Source of the DNA: Rhynchopus euleeides
Lineage: Eukaryota; Euglenozoa; Diplonemea; Diplonemida; Diplonemidae
DNA length: 64,000 nt
Direction: 5' to 3'
Assembly (NCBI GenBank): GCA_963210315.1
Contig: OY723268.1
Coordinates: 1,240,001 to 1,304,000 of the forward strand
Shown: positions 54,531-62,803 of the stretch, in pieces
How the letters are laid out: every line of letters begins with the position of its first letter
Numbering within the stretch: the first letter of the stretch is position 1
Program-made: the position numbers and the translations under genes
Notes under the pieces: model-generated
The model's database searches: none
What the model saw: the letters and a program-made list of their open reading frames with translations, nothing else
Told to the model about the DNA's origin: nothing

Positions 54531-55727
54531 ATGACAACCTCCCCTGACGTCGTCCCCCTGCAGCCCTTCACCATGTCGTGGGTGGGGACTCAGCGGGCGC
54601 GGGCGGTCTCCCCCAGAGCCACCGCTGGGCAGGGGTTTGTGGCCCCTGTGGAGATGTCGGTGCGGATGCTGGGGGACCAGGCCGCTGCCCTGGTGAATGC
54701 GTGTGTTGTATACACGTGCAGACCGTCTGACGGATCGACGGATTTCGCGCGTTACGCAGCGCGTCTCTCTGCGGGTGCACCTGACCAGGACGGCTCTCCG
54801 ACATATGAAGTGACATTGTCGGAGGCCTACAACTATGTGGCCGGAGTCGAAGTGCACGACGGTCCGGATGTGACCTACCCCTTCCCCGCTCCGGATTGGG
54901 TCTACATCCGACTCGTCGAGACCTCGGTGCACCAGACCGAGATGGCGGCGACGACCATCGAGGACATGCGGGTGCAGTCAGAACGGGAGGTGGCAGCGGT
55001 GCGCGAGGCTTTGAACGAAGTGCAGGCACAGGCAGCAGCGCAGCAGCGGCGCTTCGACGAGGCTTCGGCAGAACAAACACGTCAGTTCCAGGAGGAATTC
55101 GACCGGCGTGTCGCGACCATGCAGCAGCAGGCTGCATCGATGGTGGCGTCGCAGCCCCCTCCCCCTCCTCAGCAGATGGGTGCTCCCCCGGTGACACCGC
55201 CCCCGATGTACCCGCAGATGGCGGCGCCGATGACGAGCGCGGCGGTGCACCCGGCGGATGTGGCGGACGTCGCGGAGTGGGATGCGGCCATCGAGACCGA
55301 CGCGCAGTACCTGGTACTGCAGCTCGAGTCTCGCTGGGTGTCGGGTTCGCTGCATCTCCCCGGGGGGCGCATTCTGGGGGAGGCCTTCGAGGCATTGCGC
55401 CTCTGGATCTTGGCGACGGCGTGCGTCGCAGGCTGGGGGCGCACCCCCCAGAGGGAGCTGGGGAACCACCTGCTGCGACAGGTGCTGCTCCAGATTGCCT
55501 TCGTGCGAGACAGGGTGCCGCGAGCTGCGATCGAGCGCCACCTCGCCAGGGAGGACGCCACGGCCCACCCTGTGATGCGAGCGGCTGCGGCAGTGGGCCC
55601 GGGGGCCGCCCCCCAGACACAACACACACGCCCCCGCACCGCCGCCAGAGCCCCCCAGCAGCGCATCGTGGCGAAGGCACCGGCGAGGGCGCCGGGAAAC
55701 GGCAGGGCCGGGGGCGGGCGCGCGTGA
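54531..55727 (+). CDS. gag: Element II Gag-like protein
   Basis: 398 residues from the ATG at 54,531; a longer frame exists, but only from a TTG inside A1. By position and composition it is the presumed nucleocapsid/particle protein of the element. Residues 1-140 are globular. Residues about 140-205 are rich in Glu, Gln and Ala with VREALNEVQAQAAAQ and form a probable coiled coil. A Pro/Met-rich linker follows. Residues about 250-345 are a conserved domain (LVLQLESRWVSGS, then RLWILATACVAGWG). The C-terminus is Ala/Arg/Gly-rich and basic, which suits nucleic-acid binding; no CCHC knuckle is present. The C-terminal half is almost the same in element I, while the N-terminal half differs strongly. 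It is followed by about 250 bp of Pro/Gln/Asn-like low-complexity sequence before the recombinase ORF. Confidence 0.8.
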   Translation: MTTSPDVVPLQPFTMSWVGTQRARAVSPRATAGQGFVAPVEMSVRMLGDQAAALVNACVVYTCRPSDGSTDFARYAARLSAGAPDQDGSPTYEVTLSEAYNYVAGVEVHDGPDVTYPFPAPDWVYIRLVETSVHQTEMAATTIEDMRVQSEREVAAVREALNEVQAQAAAQQRRFDEASAEQTRQFQEEFDRRVATMQQQAASMVASQPPPPPQQMGAPPVTPPPMYPQMAAPMTSAAVHPADVADVAEWDAAIETDAQYLVLQLESRWVSGSLHLPGGRILGEAFEALRLWILATACVAGWGRTPQRELGNHLLRQVLLQIAFVRDRVPRAAIERHLAREDATAHPVMRAAAAVGPGAAPQTQHTRPRTAARAPQQRIVAKAPARAPGNGRAGGGRA

Positions 55728-55982
55728 CTGCCCACCTCCCGGCTCCAGGCCCGCCCCCCCCTCGCGCTTCTACAACACCCCGCCCCTCGCCGCCCATCCA
55801 ACCCCCCCCACATCCACAACATCAACAACATCAACAACAACGACAACAACAACAACAACACCTCAACAACATCTCCTCCACCCGACACATCCCTTCGACC
55901 CCACCCCGCTCAGCCAGGGCCCGCAACGCCCTTAGGCGCATCCGGCGCCGCCAGCGGGAGAACACCGCTCTTTGCGAGGGCG

Positions 55983-56912
55983 ATGATGCGGCACGTGGCC
56001 GCTCGGGTCGGGGGTGTGGCGGTGCGCGTCACGGGAGAGGTGGAGGTCGGCCCCGGGGAGGCCGTGGAGCGCCTGCAGGCCGTGGTGGCGGGTATGTGGG
56101 CGCGAAGCACTTCGTCACAGAGGCAGCTGCTGTGGGCAAGGCTGGTGCGGTGGGCCAACGAGCACGGCCTAGAAGTCGACGCCGACACCGCCATGCTGTT
56201 CGTGCTGGCGACAGGGGTGTCGCCGCAGGGGATGCTGGCCTACGCAAAGGCGCTCTCCGGGACGATGCGCCACCTCGGCCTCGCCCAGCAGCCCCTCCTC
56301 AGCCTGGCAAGCGCGCTGCGTGCGGCCGGGGGGGCCATTCCGCAGCAGCAGGCGACGCCGATGCCGAAGGAGGTACTCGTGGCGTGGGCGCTGTGTCAAC
56401 AGCCGCATCTCCGACTGGCGGCGCTGACGGCGTGGAAGACCGCGGCCCGGTGGGGGGAGGTGTGCACCCTCTCGTCGGAGCAGTTCATCGCGGTGCAGCC
56501 CACGGAGGTGATAATAGACTGGCACACCTCCCCGAAGGGCCGTCGGGCCAACCCGTTCACAGCCTCAAAGTGGACGGTGATATGCGGGGACCTGACCCCC
56601 TCCATCGCGGAGCTGGTGACGCGCCTGCGCCCCTTCGAGCGGCTGACGGCGGTTTCGACGGCAGATGTGACGGCGATGTGGCGGGCAACACCGGGGATGG
56701 AGGCCTACTCGGGCCACAGCGTGAAGCGCGGGGCGCTCACCTTCCTCTTCGGGCTCATCGCGTCGGGAGCGGATCTGTCGGAGATGCTGGTGGGCCGCCT
56801 CGCGAAGCATCACGGCGAGGGCGGCCTCTCCAGCACCACCATCCGCTACGGGGGATGCCCCACGGAGATGGCGAGGGCGCTGCGGACGCAGGAGGTGACA
56901 CGGCATCTGTGA
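55983..56912 (+). CDS. Element II tyrosine recombinase
   Basis: 309 residues. The recombinase would integrate the circular DNA intermediate by strand exchange through a phosphotyrosine. The N-terminal part (about 20-100) is helical, like a SAM-like core-binding domain. Catalytic positions visible are R156 (TAARWGEV), K185 as a possible beta-hairpin Lys, H245 and R249 (SGHSVKRG), H276/H277 (AKHHG) and Y289 (TTIRYGG). Two adjacent ATGs (55,983 and 55,986) are possible starts. The stop TGA overlaps the ATG of the RT gene (TGATG), suggesting translational coupling by termination and reinitiation. The longer frame that overlaps it in another phase is a shadow. Confidence 0.88.
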   Translation: MMRHVAARVGGVAVRVTGEVEVGPGEAVERLQAVVAGMWARSTSSQRQLLWARLVRWANEHGLEVDADTAMLFVLATGVSPQGMLAYAKALSGTMRHLGLAQQPLLSLASALRAAGGAIPQQQATPMPKEVLVAWALCQQPHLRLAALTAWKTAARWGEVCTLSSEQFIAVQPTEVIIDWHTSPKGRRANPFTASKWTVICGDLTPSIAELVTRLRPFERLTAVSTADVTAMWRATPGMEAYSGHSVKRGALTFLFGLIASGADLSEMLVGRLAKHHGEGGLSSTTIRYGGCPTEMARALRTQEVTRHL

Positions 56913-58621
56913 TGGCCGACCCTGAGTCCTTTTGCCGCAAGCAGCGGGGGCTGCACTCGGTGACGCGGCGTGCGCACCAGTCGAGGCTGCCGGCGACGGA
57001 GGAGGAGCGCCGTGCGCCCCTGCATGTGTCTTCTGTGGCGGAGATGGACGTCGAGGCGCTGCGGGCGAGGATGACCGCCACTGTGAGGCGCAGGTTCGAC
57101 GAGGTGTGGCGGCTGACGTTCCCCGATGCACCCCCGCCGGGCACTTCTACACCTTCTCCCTCTGAGGGGCGCTCCCGCCCCTCGCATCTACAACACAAGC
57201 ATGCGGAGCTGCTGGTGGAGAACGGAGTGGCTGGGCCTGCGTCGGGTCCGGGCCCCTCCCTGTGCGTGCCCTTTACTGTGATGGAGGAGAAGCCGTCCGG
57301 GTTGCGGCAGAGGTTCATCCTCTGGACCAAGCAGGCAAACGACAACTTGGAGGAGTCCTACGCGGCACACGTCCCCCTGGGGCACATCTCGGGGTACCTC
57401 GACGCGGTGTTTGCGGAGTGTGGGTCGGCGCGGGATTTCAAGTGCGGGTTTTATCAGATCCCCATCCCTGCGCCTGCACGGAGGTTCTTTCGCTTCGCTG
57501 ACGAGTCGGGGGACTGGTATGAGCTGCTGAGGTTGCCCATGGGCCACTGTTGTGCGCCCGAGCTGATGCACACTTTGGCTGCTGTTGTGGGTGGGCACCG
57601 GGACTACGTCCGCCAGGAGTTCTGCACTGCGCCTGAGGTGGGGGTCGACGTCTGGATCGACAACGTGCGTCTGACCGGCCCCCGCACCAGTGTCGAAGAG
57701 GCGACGCGGCAGATGGACAAGGTGGCTGCGGCGTGCGCTGCGACATGGAAGCCGTCTGACTCGGTGGACACGGCGACGGTCTACGAGTTTCTCGGGGTGG
57801 CATTCGACCACGCTGCCCAGACCGTGTCTCCGTCGGACAGGCTGATGGCGAAGCTGGACAGCGTGGACTGGCAGAGGGTGACGGCTGGTGAGCTGGAGTC
57901 GCTGGGTGGAAGGTTGCTCCACGCCAGCGCCATTTCGGGAGTGTCCCCGGGGAGGTTCTGGTTTGGGATCAAGTTCCTCCGCCGGGTGACTAATTTTTTG
58001 AACCGGGCGGTCCTTCGGCCGCCTGACCCTGTGCGGATCCCCCCATCGGTCTGCCGGGAGTTGCGGCAGTGGTGTGTGTGTGTGGGGGTTGCGCGTGTTC
58101 CCCCCCACAGGAGAGTTATTCAGTCCACACCCCCGTCTTTTACTTGCTTTGTTGACGCCTCCCTCAAGGGTTGGGGTGGCGTCTTAATAGATTCCTTTAC
58201 ACAAGAAATGCAGGTCATTGGTGACTCGTGGACCGCAGCCGAGTCCCAGCTGCACATTAACATTCTCGAGGCGATGGCCCTCAACAAAACAGTGCGAGCC
58301 CTTCCCCGGTCTGTGTGCGGGGGGGCTGTAGAGATCTGGGTCGACAATACGACCGTGGCAGCTGTTGTGCGCAAGCGGCTGTGTGCCGCCTGCAATCTTA
58401 TTAACAAGTCCGTCCTGGAGGCGGTAGAATACCTCACAGCCCTCCAGGTTTTGTCTTTTTCCGTTGGATACGTCCACACCTCTGCCAATCCGGCAGATCT
58501 CCCTTCCCGTATCCCCCCCTCTTGCATTTCTTCTCCCGAAACCCGGGACCAGGTTTCACTTGCGGTGCGGCGCTTCTTCACTCGCGGTGGGGCAGGCGGA
58601 GACCTCGCCTCAACAGCCTGA
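56912..58621 (+). CDS. Element II reverse transcriptase/RNase H
   Basis: 569 residues from the ATG that overlaps the recombinase stop. Residues 1-95 are an N-terminal extension. The RT domain follows, with ARDFKCGFYQIPIP (first Asp, about 174), RLPMGHCCAPELMH, and VDVWIDNVRLTG at the catalytic site (about 247), where the second Asp of the usual xxDD is Asn; IDN-type sites are, to my knowledge, found in VIPER-like elements. RNase H residues are FVDASLKGWGG (D, about 414), ILEAM (E), EIWVDNTT (D) and NPADLPSR (D). No DIRS-type methyltransferase is present. The last codons lie within B1. An open frame continues far upstream through gag and recombinase, but that part is a shadow. Confidence 0.9.
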   Translation: MADPESFCRKQRGLHSVTRRAHQSRLPATEEERRAPLHVSSVAEMDVEALRARMTATVRRRFDEVWRLTFPDAPPPGTSTPSPSEGRSRPSHLQHKHAELLVENGVAGPASGPGPSLCVPFTVMEEKPSGLRQRFILWTKQANDNLEESYAAHVPLGHISGYLDAVFAECGSARDFKCGFYQIPIPAPARRFFRFADESGDWYELLRLPMGHCCAPELMHTLAAVVGGHRDYVRQEFCTAPEVGVDVWIDNVRLTGPRTSVEEATRQMDKVAAACAATWKPSDSVDTATVYEFLGVAFDHAAQTVSPSDRLMAKLDSVDWQRVTAGELESLGGRLLHASAISGVSPGRFWFGIKFLRRVTNFLNRAVLRPPDPVRIPPSVCRELRQWCVCVGVARVPPHRRVIQSTPPSFTCFVDASLKGWGGVLIDSFTQEMQVIGDSWTAAESQLHINILEAMALNKTVRALPRSVCGGAVEIWVDNTTVAAVVRKRLCAACNLINKSVLEAVEYLTALQVLSFSVGYVHTSANPADLPSRIPPSCISSPETRDQVSLAVRRFFTRGGAGGDLASTA

Positions 58622-58832
58622 ATTGGCGGTTGTCGCGGGATCTCTTAACCCCTTCGCGTTGCAAGTGAGGAAAAGCTGAACCGGAAGTCCCCCTTCCCCC
58701 TTCCCATCAACACCCCCACTACCCATTGCCTTTGCCTTTCTTGTCGTTGCGCACACACACCACCAGGAGAACTATAGCCGAGTCGACGTGTGTGTGCCCC
58801 CTGTCTGCGATAGCCCGGCCAAGGTATGATTC
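58601..58832 (+). repeat. Element II B1 repeat
   Basis: 232 bp, starting GACCTCGCCTCAACAG in the last codons of RT and ending GGTATGATTC. It joins A2 directly (GATTC|TCACAG), the same arrangement that would arise by joining the element's two ends in a circle. Confidence 0.92.
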
Positions 58833-59081
58833 TCACAGTTTACTGAGGGAATATGACCCAAGGCCATTGGCAGCAGACACCCCCATCCCCCTCATCACCC
58901 CTGACACCCCACAACCCCAATCCTGTTGCCTTTCCCCTCTCTCTCTCCCCCCATGTTGTGCCCATGCACCTTCCCGGGACACTTTGTACATATATTTAAC
59001 ACCACACCACACAACACCCCCTTCATCAGGGTAATCTCCCCGCGGCCAACACTCTTCGTCTTGTCCGCTTTCTTTTATTGT
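58833..59081 (+). repeat. Element II A2 repeat
   Basis: 249 bp with no difference from A1 seen by eye, including the GTACATATATTT variant and the CT run length that separate it from element I. Confidence 0.92.
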
Positions 59082-59099
59082 CCCACCCTCCATCCCCCG

Positions 59100-59331
59100 G
59101 ACCTCGCCTCAACAGCCTGAATTGGCGGTTGTCGCGGGATCTCTTAACCCCTTCGCGTTGCAAGTGAGGAAAAGCTGAACCGGAAGTCCCCCTTCCCCCT
59201 TCCCATCAACACCCCCACTACCCATTGCCTTTGCCTTTCTTGTCGTTGCGCACACACACCACCAGGAGAACTATAGCCGAGTCGACGTGTGTGTGCCCCC
59301 TGTCTGCGATAGCCCGGCCAAGGTATGATTC
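59100..59331 (+). repeat. Element II B2 terminal repeat
   Basis: 232 bp, identical by eye to B1. It ends with GGTATGATTC at the junction with element I DNA (CCATGTCGC). Confidence 0.92.
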
Positions 59332-60168
59332 CCATGTCGCAGCGCACGCCGCAGCCACCTTGTCCATCTGCCGCGTCGCCATTTCGACACTGGTGCGGGG
59401 GCCGGTCAGACGCACGTTGTCGATCCAGACGTCGACCCCCACCTCAGGCGCAGTGCAGAACTCCTGGCGGACGTAGTCCCGGTGCCCACCCACAACAGCA
59501 GCCAAAGTGTGCATCAGCTCGGGCGCACAACAGTGGCCCATGGGCAACCTCAGCAGCTCATACCAGTCCCCCGACTCGTCAGCGAAGCGGAAGAACCTCC
59601 GTGCAGGCGCAGGGATGGGGATCTGATAAAACCCGCACTTGAAATCCCGCGCCGACCCACACTCCGCAAACACCGCGTCGAGGTACCCCGAGATGTGCCC
59701 CAGGGGGACGTGTGCCGTGTAGGACTCCTCCAGATCGTCGTTTGCCTGCTTGGTCCAGAGGATGAACCTCTGCCGCAACCCCGACGGCTTCTCCTCCATC
59801 ACAGTGAAGGGCACGCACAGGGAGGGGCCCGGGCCCGACGCAGGCCCAGCCACTCCGTTCTCCACCAGCAGCTCCGCATGCTTCTGTTGTAGATGCGAGG
59901 GGCGGGAGCGCCCCTCAGAGGGAGAAGGAGTAAAAGTGCCCGGCGGGGGCGCATCAGGGAACGTCAGCCGCCACACCTCGTCGAACCTGCGCCTCACAGT
60001 GGCGGTCATCCTCGCCCGCAGCGCCTCGACGTCCATCTCCGCCACAGAAGACACATGCAGGGGCGCACGGCGCTCCTCCTCCGTCGCCGGCAGCCTCGAC
60101 TGGTGCGCACGCCGCGTCATCGAGTGCAGCCCCCGCTGCTTGCGGCAAAAGGACTCAGGGTCGGCCAT
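59332..60168 (-). pseudogene. Element I RT gene, 5' part
   Basis: Begins at the ATG at 60,168 (MADPESFCRKQRG), again overlapping the recombinase stop as TGATG. It contains the RT catalytic segment (ARDFKCGFYQIPIP and VWIDNVRLTG) and ends at CAATW, where element II is inserted. Beyond the junction the frame reads into element II's B2. It is nearly identical to residues 1-279 of the element II protein. Confidence 0.9.
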
Positions 60169-61102
60169 CACAGATGCCGTGTCACCTCCTGCGTCCGCAG
60201 CGCCCTCGCCATCTCCGTGGGGCACCCCCCGTAGCGGATGGTGGTGCTGGAGAGGCCGCTCTCGCCGTGGTGCTTCGCGAGGCGGCCCACCAGCATCTCC
60301 GACAGATCCGCTCCCGACCCGATGAGCCCGAAGAGGAAGGTGAGTGCCCCGCGCTTCACGCTGTGGCCCGAGTAGTCCTCCATCTCCGGTGTAGCCCGCC
60401 ACATCGCCGTCACATCTGCCGTCGAAACCGCCGTCAGCCGCTCGAAGGGGCGCAGGCGCGTCACCAGCTCCGCGATGAGGGGGGTCAGGTCCCCGCATAT
60501 CACCGTCCACTTGGAGGGGGTGAACGGGTTGGCCCGGCGGCCCTTCGGGGAGGTGTGCCAGTCTATTATCACCTCCCCGGGCTGCACTGCGATGTACTGC
60601 TCCGAGGAGAGGGAGCACACCTCCCCCCACCGGCTGGCGGTCTTCCACGCCGTCAGCGCCGCCAGCTGGAGGTGCGGCTGCTGCTGCAACGCCCACGCCA
60701 CGAGCACCCCCTTCGGCATCGGCGTCGCCTGCCGCTGCGGAATGGCCCCGCCGGCCGCCCGCAGCGCGCTTGCCAGGCTGAGGAGGGGCTGCTGGCCGAA
60801 GCCGAGGTGCCGCATTGTCCCGGAGAGCGCCTTTGCGTAGGCCAGCATCCCCTGAGGCGACACCCCTGTCGCCAGCACGAACAGCATGGCGGTGTCGGCG
60901 TCGACTTGCCGACTAGGCCGTGCTCGTTGGCCCATCGCACCAGCCTTGCCCACAGGAGCTGCCTCTGCGACGAAGTGCTTCTTGCCCACATCCCCGCCAC
61001 CACGGCCTGCAGGCGCTCCACGGCCTCCCCGGGGGCGACCTCCACCTCTCCCGTGCGACGCGCCGCCACGCCCCCGACCCGAGCGGCCACGTGCCGCATC
61101 AT
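60168..61102 (-). pseudogene. Element I tyrosine recombinase, frameshifted
   Basis: The two ATGs (61,102 and 61,099) and all catalytic motifs (ASRWGEV, SGHSVKRG, TTIRYGG) are present. However, near 60,911-60,915 the sequence carries five extra bases relative to element II (GCCTAGTCGGCAAGTCGAC against GCCTAGAAGTCGAC). The N-terminal 62 codons are therefore in a different frame from the catalytic domain. It is presumably inactive. Confidence 0.88.
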
Positions 61103-61372
61103 CGCCCTCCCGAAGAGCGATGGTCTCCCGCTGGCGGCGCCGGATGCGCCTGAGGGCATTGCGGGCCCTGGCTGAGCGGGGTGGGGTCGAAGGGAAGTGG
61201 CGGGTGGAGGAGAAGTTGCTGAGGTGTTGTTGTTGTTGATGTTGTTGGTTGTTTTGTTGGTGACGTTGTTGATGATGTTGTGGGCGGGTGCAGGGGGGTG
61301 TGTTGGGCGGCGAGGGGCGGGGTGATGTAGAAGCGTGAGGGGGGGGTGGGTCTGAAGCCGGAAGGTGGGCAG
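61103..61372. other. Element I gag-recombinase spacer
   Basis: Matches 55,728-55,982 of element II in position. Low-complexity GTTGTTGTTGATG repeats (minus strand CAACAA) dominate. No gene is called. Confidence 0.6.
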
Positions 61373-62533
61373 TCACGCGCGCCCGCCCCCGGCCCTGCCG
61401 TTTCCCGGCGCCCTCGCCGGTGCCTTCGCCGCGATGCGCTGCTGGGGGGCCCGAGCAGCGGCGCGGGGGCGCGTGTGTTGTTGTTGTGTGTGGGGGGCGG
61501 CGGCCCCCGGCCCCACAGCCGCAGCCGCCCGCATCACCGGGTGGGAAGTGGGGTCCTCCTTCGCAAGGTGCCGCTCGATGGCGGCGCGCGGCACCCTGTC
61601 GCGCACGAACGCGACCTGCAGCAGCACCTGTCGCAGCAGGTGATTCCCCAGCTCCCGCTGGGGAGTGCGCCCCCAGCCAGACACGTACGCCGTGGCAAGA
61701 ATCCACAGGCGCAACGCTGCGAACGCCTCATCCAGGATGCGGCCTCCAGGGAGGTGCGACGACCCCGACACCCAGCGGGTCTCCAGCTGTAGCACCAGAT
61801 ACGGTGCGTCGGACTCGATCAGCGAATCCCACTCCAGGACGTCGGCTGCGTCCGCGGGGTGTCGCTCCGACCCGGGGTACGGCATCCCGGCAGACATGGC
61901 CATGGGGGACGGCGGTGCTGGCGGAGACGGTGGCGGGTGAGCCCACTGCTGCTGCTGACGTTGCACATGGTCCTGGTGCTGCCGCAGGCGAGCATCCAGC
62001 TCCAGCCGGAAGGACCTCGTCTGCTCCTCCGCACGCTCGCGGAACTCCTGCGCCTGCTGCTCCAGCGAGCGTTGCATCGCTTCCTGCGACGCCGTCACCG
62101 CGCGGGTGGCGCACTCCGTCTGGTGGACAGACATCTCCACCAGACGGGAGTACTGCCACCCGTCCGCCGGCATCCTGTACAGGACGTCGGGCCCGCGGTG
62201 CTGCTCCGTGTCGGATACGTAATTGTACGCCTCGGACAAGCGCACTTCGTACCCCGCAGCGTTCCCCTCCTCGTCATGCGCCTGCGACAGGCGACCAGCG
62301 AACCGCCGAAACGGCTGGCTCCCGTCGACGGGTGCACAAGAGTACACCACGCAGGCGTCGACGAGAGCCGCCGCCTGGTCCCCGAGCATGCGGGCGGTCA
62401 TGATCTCAGGGGCGGGAAGCCCCTGTCCTGCCGTCGCAGCCGGCGACGTCGCCCGCACCCTCGCCGTACCGACCGCTGATGGGGTGTACCCGTCGAGGTT
62501 GATGCAGTCCGGCGAGGGAGGTGGGAGAGACAT
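61373..62533 (-). CDS. gag: Element I Gag-like protein
   Basis: 386 residues from the ATG at 62,533. It has the same plan as the element II protein: a globular N-terminus, a coiled-coil-like Glu/Gln/Arg stretch (about 145-195), a Pro/Met linker, the conserved LVLQLETRWVSGSSHLPGG domain and a basic Ala/Arg/Gly tail. The C-terminal half is close to the element II copy, with few changes. The first half shares only blocks such as RMLGDQAAALV.ACVVY, YEVRLSEAYNYV and RLVE.SVHQTE. Such a step in similarity inside one gene is a sign of mosaic origin. The frame is open. Confidence 0.8.
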   Translation of the reverse strand: MSLPPPSPDCINLDGYTPSAVGTARVRATSPAATAGQGLPAPEIMTARMLGDQAAALVDACVVYSCAPVDGSQPFRRFAGRLSQAHDEEGNAAGYEVRLSEAYNYVSDTEQHRGPDVLYRMPADGWQYSRLVEMSVHQTECATRAVTASQEAMQRSLEQQAQEFRERAEEQTRSFRLELDARLRQHQDHVQRQQQQWAHPPPSPPAPPSPMAMSAGMPYPGSERHPADAADVLEWDSLIESDAPYLVLQLETRWVSGSSHLPGGRILDEAFAALRLWILATAYVSGWGRTPQRELGNHLLRQVLLQVAFVRDRVPRAAIERHLAKEDPTSHPVMRAAAAVGPGAAAPHTQQQHTRPRAAARAPQQRIAAKAPARAPGNGRAGGGRA

Positions 62534-62556
62534 GGTGTCGGGGTGGTGAGAGTGTA

Positions 62557-62803
62557 ACAATAAAAGAAAGCGGACAAGACGAAGAGTGTTGGCCGCGGGG
62601 AGATTACCCTGATGAAGGGGGTGTTGTGTGGTGTGGTGTTAAAGTTATATACAAAGTGTCCCGGGAAGGTGCATGGGCACAACATGGGGGGAGAGAGAGG
62701 GGAAAGGCAACAGGATTGGGGTTGTGGGGTGTCAGGGGTGATGAGGGGGATGGGGGTGTCTGCTGCCAATGGCCTTGGGTCATATTCCCTCAGTAAACTG
62801 TGA
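62557..62803 (-). repeat. Element I A1 terminal repeat
   Basis: 247 bp, pairing with A2 at 52,881-53,127. Its outer end (minus-strand TCACAGTTTACTG) meets the OTU-gene sequence TGGCTGCGCC at 62,804. Confidence 0.9.

Larger units (their letters stand above)
54211..59331 (+). mobile_element. Element II: intact tyrosine-recombinase retrotransposon
   Basis: 5,121 bp with the order A1, gag, tyrosine recombinase, RT/RNase H, B1, A2, 18-bp spacer, B2. It is inserted in opposite orientation into the RT gene of element I. The joined flanks GACGGCTT and CCATGTCGC restore the uninterrupted RT reading frame exactly (compare 57,744-57,760), so no target duplication and no deletion occurred. That is expected for tyrosine-recombinase insertion. 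All three ORFs are open and the paired repeats look identical, so the insertion appears recent and could be autonomous. Confidence 0.92.
52632..62803 (-). mobile_element. Element I: tyrosine-recombinase retrotransposon, minus strand, split by element II
   Basis: Reading the minus strand, the order is A1 (62,803-62,557), gag, tyrosine recombinase, RT/RNase H, B1 (53,358-53,128), A2 (53,127-52,881) and B2 (52,862-52,632). This A1-ORFs-B1-A2-B2 layout is the split direct repeat of PAT/Ngaro/VIPER-like retrotransposons. The gene order gag, recombinase, RT-RNase H is that reported for VIPER. Without the 5,121-bp insertion it would be about 5.05 kb. It is non-autonomous now: the recombinase has a frameshift and the RT gene is interrupted. 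The flanks belong to two different gene families (hAT on the left, OTU on the right). Confidence 0.9.

Noticed and set aside
54896-56911. Upstream extension of the RT frame making a 1,241-codon ORF
   Set aside because: This part overlaps gag and the recombinase in another phase, is Gly/Arg/Ala-rich and has no domain; the ATG at 56,912 fits the TGATG overlap.
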